Both the position numbers and the translations under genes were made by a program. The notes beneath the pieces are model-generated. The model was given only the letters and a program-made list of their open reading frames with translations. It had not been told where the DNA came from and searched no databases. Positions 57,736 through 64,000 of a stretch of 64,000 bases of DNA are shown in pieces. This DNA comes from Takakia lepidozioides (taxonomy: Eukaryota; Streptophyta; Takakiopsida; Takakiales; Takakiaceae), in the NCBI GenBank assembly GCA_030704615.1, contig CM060733.1, positions 21,700,001 to 21,764,000 of the forward strand, in the 5' to 3' direction. The stretch's first letter is position 1. Every line of letters begins with the position of its first letter.

Positions 57736-60700
57736 ATTCTCTCATTGAATGATTGTGATCGTCAGTCAGACTTAGTATGAATGTGGAGGAAGGTGATAAA
57801 CCCAATTTTAAGTTTCTTGGTCTTGGTCCCAAGGCCTTTGTGCTTTGGCCTTTGGATAGTAATATTTTAGTTGGCATCTAGGGACCAACATCTGGACGTC
57901 CAGATGTTTTTTGGCCCTAAAGAACATACACCTAAATTCTGATGAATCTTGACTTGCCATCAAGCACCATTGCGGTAGCGATTTGTTTTTGTAATTTGGA
58001 AAACAGCACAAGTGGTTACTCAGTTTTGTATATTCTGTTCATCCATTTGGATAATCATCCTCATCTGTACTTTCATCCATTGATATCATCCATATCTGAC
58101 CAATTCATCCATACCTTAACTTTTATTTGGAGAAGTTTGGTGATTTCATCCATGAAAGAATAGGAAATTTGTGAACAAATACTCTAGTTTATTTCTTGAG
58201 GTTGAAATTTGGCGAAATTTGCAAAATGTTGCACTGCCGCACTGAGCAAGGCATATATCCACCCCATAGAGCATCCCCACCCCCACACTGAACCGAGCAC
58301 GCCAACGGAACTTTCAGGATATGTGGACGGAAGACGTCCACACCCTTGCACTGAACCCCATATCCCACAAATACCCTATATCCCACAAATATTGTTCCGT
58401 GCCCCCAACCCGAGCTCCATAAGTCAGGGCCCGAACACACCCCTGAATCCAAGTCAACATGACCAAGGGCGTACGTGTCAGCTTCTCGGCAGAGACCACG
58501 CCCTTTCCTACCAATGGGAGGCGAGGTGTGCGGGGATAGCGTGGGCCATTTGGGGGCAAGGGTGTGCGCGAGTCTGGGGGCTGCCTCGCCACAGCACCCA
58601 ACAGGCCCTGAATCGATCACGTAACTTTGGTGTTACAGGGAGCATATCGAAGCACGAAGGTAAATAGTATGTGGGCCCACGGGGCAACCCTCATATCCAT
58701 AGTAGAGTAATGGGACGAGGCTCAGATGCAGATCAGTGACCATGGCCCCACCCCCCCCCCTCTGTCAGTACGTGGGGGAAATGCCGCACTCCAAGTGTGC
58801 TGTAGATAGTGTGGGAGTTGGACGAAATCTGGAATCTGGTGAGGAGCACTCTTTGAAGTGCGAGTGACTAAGGACACGCAATCCCGTCTGAAATTGGCGG
58901 CCACGCTATATTGACGTTAGAGCATCACGCCGGGGTCCCTACAACGGCAAAGGAGTCCCCTGCCTTGGTATCCACACACCCCCGGCCGTATTTTCGTGCA
59001 GCCCTCTAGGCTCGAAGGTACCTGCTGGAGCGACTAAAAAACGTGACTGCTTGCATTTATGGCGTGAGGGTAAGGCGGCGGCTCTCCAGGTGGTCCCTCT
59101 CCGGAGCAAGGCACGTCAGCCAAAAAGACATGTGCTGGGTAGTTTGATGGGGTTGCCGCTGGGGGAGGGGAGTGTTGGAGGCCACAGCAGGTTACTGTTG
59201 CAGTGTTGTTTGGTGTACCCCCAGTGGAGATGCTCTTCCAGTGCCAAAACACCCTACTGCTGGTCACATGCTCTTATGGACTTGGTATCCCCCAAGCATA
59301 GCCCGGCTACAGGCTGTACGCTAAAAGCAGGTGTGGCGTATTTCGCCATTTTTTCGACTGATTCTCAGGCCGAATCGGCCACCCAGAGCGTACTGCCGAT
59401 TCGGATGGCCGATTATGCACGGAGGACGGCAGAGGTAACCAGGAGTTGACACGTAAGAAGATAGCGTGAAAAGCTCGGTTATGAAAGATGTTAGTTTCTC
59501 CTTTGTTCGCGGTGGGAGGGGGATATCGTTTCCCACTTTGGAAAAGGAAAAAAGGAAAAAAGGAAAAAAGTGCTGGGTTGATGAAAAGGCAAAACCAGTG
59601 AAGTGTACACAGTTGGGAAGTCTGTACGTTCGCAGATATTCGCACTCGAGAGAATGAACGTCGGGCGGGGAAGCACGTACAGTTCCTACGTTCCTATCCT
59701 CATCCCCACAACCCATCTTCAAATTTCAGTGAAGCGATTTAGTGGAGCAATGGTTTGCGGTTGGTGGGGAAGAAAGCAGGAGTTGCATGAAGAGATAACT
59801 TATGTGTGGAAAGCTGCAGCTGCAGACGTGGTGTGTGTCTGCCTGCCTGTCCCACCACACAAGTTTGTGGGCCGAGGGACAGTAGCGCTTTGGAGGGACT
59901 TGCGGCCGCGCTTGAGATGCAACCGACCGCCGCGTGTGGGCCACTGTGGCCTGCAGCCTTGCTCCAATCTATAGATTATAGTAGAGGCAAATATTCTGGA
60001 ATAGGGACAAGTGCGTCGGAAATGTAATTTCGAGCAGAAAATTTAACCTTCAATACAGAGAGCATGACATAATGGAAAGACAAGTGTGCATAAAACCGTT
60101 ATATCAACAGCTCGTATACCAGTTACATCGTTACATCATCCTGCTAAGAAGGCTATGATGAGGACCAATACTTCTAAGAAAGAGAAAAGGAGTGATGTAC
60201 AGCAGGACCTGAAACATATGTGGATCCCATGCCCATGGCCCCTTAGCAATGCCACTGTTGCATCCACTGCCCACCTTGCCACCAACTAATGGACCTTCCC
60301 TCTCCTCCTGTCCTTTGATCATGCTCCCTACTCCCTTCCTTCTATCCTTGGATCCTCCTCCTTAGTCGACCCTCCATCGCGCTATAGCTTGCCAAAATGA
60401 CCTCGCCACATCTCTAGAACCTCCTCCATTCTAAAACCTTCCCTAGCGTTCCTTGGCATGGATTGCATGTGGCCCACATGCAATTGTCACTTCCACATGG
60501 CATGCAGTAGCCATGTGGGGCCCGCATGCTATAACCACCCTTCTTGGGACAGCTTGCTTGATGTCCATTTCTCTTTGCTTAATTTGTTTTTTGAACGATT
60601 GGGGTACTAATTTTCCCTTAAAGTGAAAGAAGGCGTCAATCTCCACCACCACCATAGTTGGCTGGCTTTGTCAAACCCCTTTATGAACAGAGGATATCAA

Positions 60701-61576
60701 GAGATATACTGTACTTGAACACCACCAGTAACGCACACAATACTAAGTCTTGTCAGGATCAGGTACAGAGTGTGGCATTCCACTGCAGTAGTATGTGCCA
60801 TCCCCGAGATGACAAGGACGTGAGCTTACCTCTTGCTACGCATGCTGGCCAAAACTATTGAGCACTGCCACCTGCCATTCTACGTGATCTCCAAGTACAA
60901 GCCACAGAAATTTGACATGCATCCAAGAAGAATGAGGCACAAACTGTGAAGTCTTAAGTCCCTGCATTGCATCCAGCATACCCTCCAGTGGCCATCATCA
61001 ATGAGTGGGTCATTATCAAGCTCAATTAGCACTTGCTCAAAGAATCAGACTTCTGAAATCAGGGACAATTCACACACTTACTCTGACAGGTCCAGGGAGC
61101 CATAGCGGTCAGTTTCTGAGTTTGTATTTGAACCAAGTAATGCATCATACAATTCTGTCAATGTGGTTGCTGCTTGTAGTGCAGCTGCAATAAATCTGTC
61201 ATGACTAATGTTACAGAACCCACCCTCAAAAACAGTAAGTACCCGTATTGGGTGAACAGAGAGGGTCTCAGTTATAGGGGCTTTGACCTGCATCATCGGC
61301 TTGTTTCTCTTTGCTAATGTTACAACCATTCTCAGGTGAGAAGTTCTACTTCCCTAACATCAATGCTTGTCTATGCACAGGCGAAAAATATCATGTCTAA
61401 AAACTGCCTGCAACCAAGCCTAGCTACCCACTCTCAAAGTGCCCACCAAAATTTACAGCAGAAAGTTTTTCAAAAGCAGCTCAAAGAAATGCAATCTTTG
61501 TTTGCAAGCAGAAGTTGTCTCGGTGCTGCTTCAAAAATAGATTGGTAGTCTTCATGTGGATGCGCTCAAGTGAGTG
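57736..61576. other. No assigned gene; one possible exon
   Basis: No supported gene in most of it. A purine stretch with ggaaaaa repeats lies at 59545-59570, and catgtgg/ccacatg words cluster at 60470-60530. At 61329-61078 on the minus strand an open stretch (VKAPITETLSVHPIRVLTVF, RFIAAALQAATTLTELYDAL) looks protein-like and ends at a GT; it lies just downstream of the histidine kinase stop but does not join it in phase without creating a stop. Confidence 0.35.
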
Positions 61577-63871
61577 TTACCATGTCTGCTTGATTTGGGC
61601 AATGACATTTAGCAAGGCCCTGGTAGCAAGAGGCTTGGTGAGGTAAAAGTCCATTCCAGCTTCAATGCATTTGCTCTCATCTTTTGCCATGGCATGTGCA
61701 GTCAGTGCAATGACAGGGGTGTGCCACCCCAGGTGCCGTTCCTGCTCCCGGATCAGTTGAGTGGCTCCATATCCATCCAGCCTAGGCATCTGCATCCACA
61801 GTACACAATACAATGCCTTCAGCATCAGACAAATGTTCTTCCAGTCCTGTAATGCTTGACTTCTAGACTGCCACTGTCTCCAATACCCTCAAACTTGTAG
61901 GCTCACTTGCATCAACGTTAAATTGCATGTAGTTGAAGAATAGAAGGTGATTAGTCAGCTTTTTGGATGTCCTTGAGATGAGAGAGAGGTTACACAAACT
62001 CAGAAAGTGCGTTGGGAGAGAGAGGCACCTGACAATCCATGAGCACCAAGTCAAAAGGCTGTGACTTCACTGTTCCGGCGTAATCTTCCTCAGGAATATC
62101 ACCACTGGTTGATGCTGATGCTGACAAGACTGGCTGAGGTAGGTTAGACAGGATGAGCCGTGCAGCATCAGCACCATTGTCAACACATACCACACTAGCA
62201 CCCAGTCGAAGGAGCATGGTTTTCGTAAGCTTCTGAAGCACATGGTTGTCTTCGGCCACTAATATATGCATGCCTGCAAGCGAATCTGGTGGACCCATTA
62301 TCTCACTCTCTCTTGAGCTTCTCTTGAGGGGGACTGAGGTTGTGCTGCTTTGTGGGATGGCTCCGAGACTCAAGGCGCGCATAGGAGCTTTCTCTAAAGC
62401 CTCTGCCTCTGCATGTGATGGGTCCTCTTGATCCCTCTGTAGGTCATTTAAATCAATCTCCTTACTGCATTCCTGTTCTGCTCTTCCATCCAAGGTTGAC
62501 CTTACATTTGCCGGACTGTTTGAGACAAAAGGGAGAGTATCTCCCTTGATGTCTGTCTCTGAAATTTGTGTCTCCAATCTTGTATCTACTTCTGACGACG
62601 TTGTTGATGAGAGACGTTGCCAGGGGTATGCCATGCTTTCCTTGAGATCCAACATTGAGACTCTGCCTGTGCTTCTGGACATGTCTTTGCTGTCGAGTAA
62701 AATCTCCACCTGCATCGAAGTAGGGACAAGGCTTAACCTAGCTTGATCAACTCATGCTATCTACAAGACTTGACAAAGGTTTCTGCTTTTTGATGCATTA
62801 TTGTTGGTCTCCCTTGCATATATAGAGACCAAACATAAAAAAGACAACAGAACTTTGTCCGCAGAAGGCCCAGAGGACCCACTGGACAGAGAGCAGTAGG
62901 AATGAGTTTGAAATGAACGTTAGTACCACGATTATAGAGAGAAGACTCTGGCCAAAGACAGCATTAATAAGAGCCTCTTTCCCTTGCAGGGACTTACCCC
63001 TGTCGGGGTTGGGGCTCTGTTCAGTATTTGTTTTAAGACATGCAAATCTCACCAAGCAGCTGCCTACACGAACTGTGGAATTCACTTCCGAGGCCAAGAC
63101 CTGAGCCTCTAAAGCAACCTTGATGTGTCTTGAATCAACAGGCCAGAAAAGTAGCAGTCGATTATTGAGCCTCAGTGGATGCATTTCAACTTTGTATTGC
63201 AACATACTTCATCAACTCAAATGGTCCAAAGAAGAAAACATGTGACGCATCGCTACCTATGTTTGAAGTAGAAACAGACATGAAGGTGCATGCAGAGGTA
63301 GAGCCTTGAAGGATTGAGGAACAACTTCATCAAGAAAGTGTACCTGTTCCCACAGGGTCCGAAGCCGCGAGCTATGAAGAGGCTTATGCAGAACAAGATC
63401 GCAGGGGACTGCTCCTTTCTTCCTCTTGAGACCAAGAAGGGACGCACCTGGGGTGTTGGCCGTGATAAGCCACACCACCTTCACTAATGCTGATTGGTCA
63501 GAATGATCTGCCAACCCCCCTTGCAAATCCAGGAACAGTTCCTCCATAGAATCAGGGGCCATAGCCAAGTCGATCAGTACTAGGAGACGAGACTGCCCTG
63601 CATTAGGGCTGGTTTTCTTTGAAGAATTGATCGGGACATCACTAGCAAGTTCTTGGAGTGATGGTGTAGACACAAAACTGATTCTGCTAGCACCCGCTCC
63701 CCTGTGCCACTGGGTGGCATCCAAGCCCTCAGCCCATGACACAGAAGGGCCCCCTTGTACGGCTTTGACAAGTCTGTCTGGTGATGGGGCATAGTTCCCA
63801 CTAACGAAGACCTTCTGCTTTATCTTATCAAACATGGGAAGAAAGTCCTCCCAGTGGCTTACTGACCATAC
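61577..63871 (-). CDS. Hybrid histidine kinase, C-terminal receiver exons (AHK1-like), partial
   Basis: End of a two-component sensor; the sensor, kinase and ATPase parts lie beyond the right edge. Exon A (63871-63344, 176 codons) is a degenerate receiver: LLVLIDLAMAP, WLITANTPG and CDLVLHKPL. Exon B (62709-62029, 227 codons) has a Ser/Glu-rich spacer, then the true receiver start HILVAEDNHVLQKLTKTML and the phospho-acceptor Asp in FDLVLMDCQ. Exon C (61789-61577) continues MPRLDGYGATQLIRE, TPVIALTAHAMAKDESKC, AGMDFYLTKPL (conserved Lys) and stops after KQTW. All joints are in phase with GT/AG. The ALTAHAM wording is closest to Arabidopsis AHK1-type osmosensing kinases rather than cytokinin receptors. 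The receiver would pass phosphate to an HPt protein. Confidence 0.85.
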
Positions 63872-64000
63872 CTGCCAAATCATTTGCTTTGTCAGATTGG
63901 CGGAAGACTGGGTTACGATTTCAAATCTCAAAAGCCAAGGTAAAATGAAGTAAAGTGAAAGCATAAGACAAATGCCTATTCTGGCATGTACAAAAAGAAA

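Noticed and set aside
59545-59570. ggaaaaa repeats as a microsatellite of interest
   Set aside because: Only three to four short imperfect units, common in this kind of DNA.

Overview
The window is eukaryotic nuclear DNA from a streptophyte (plant lineage), most likely a charophyte alga of the Chara type. The evidence is: spliceosomal introns with GT/AG ends throughout; a plant NPH3-family BTB protein, a NUDX9/NUDT22-type Nudix hydrolase and an AHK-type hybrid histidine kinase; short TTTAGGG stretches; and a Ty3/gypsy element carrying a DNA cytosine methyltransferase, a combination known from charophytes. The lineage call is an inference.

Layout. 1-3741: minus-strand 3' half of an unclassified mobile-type gene ending in a Ulp1-like cysteine protease domain, saturated with the pentamer AGACC/GGTCT. 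3742-14880: minus-strand Ty3/gypsy retrotransposon (LTRs on the left; gag, protease, DNMT3-like methyltransferase, RT, RNase H, integrase, PHD finger; a long repeat-filled 5' leader). 14881-19337: plus-strand 5' half of an equally AGACC-rich gene, followed by a truncated LTR in the opposite orientation (19338-19643). 19644-24423: decayed DNA, including a tyrosine-recombinase (Crypton/DUF3504-like) pseudogene. 24424-28434: Nudix hydrolase gene in eight visible exons with a LINE tail in one intron and a one-base frameshift. 31659-31787: exon of a DnaJ-type zinc-finger protein. 33400-48930: nested relics (SINE, LINE, an intron-containing DUF7869 transposase-like gene, a copia tail, a second copy of the PHD-bearing Ty3 element, gag scraps) with a pair of inverted 200-bp repeats 11 kb apart. 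52675-56639: intact six-exon NPH3/BTB gene. 61577-63871: C-terminal exons of a hybrid histidine kinase that runs off the right edge.

The two most interesting signals are linked. The AGACC-saturated segments at the two ends of the left 19 kb look like the two halves of one gene: turning 3742-19337 around would rejoin an open reading frame across the gene break and, at the other end, rebuild a split LTR almost to the base. The segment between them carries the methyltransferase-bearing retrotransposon, which could mark DNA as well as copy itself. The host genes (Nudix, NPH3, histidine kinase) lie in the right two thirds, separated by long stretches with no recognisable gene.
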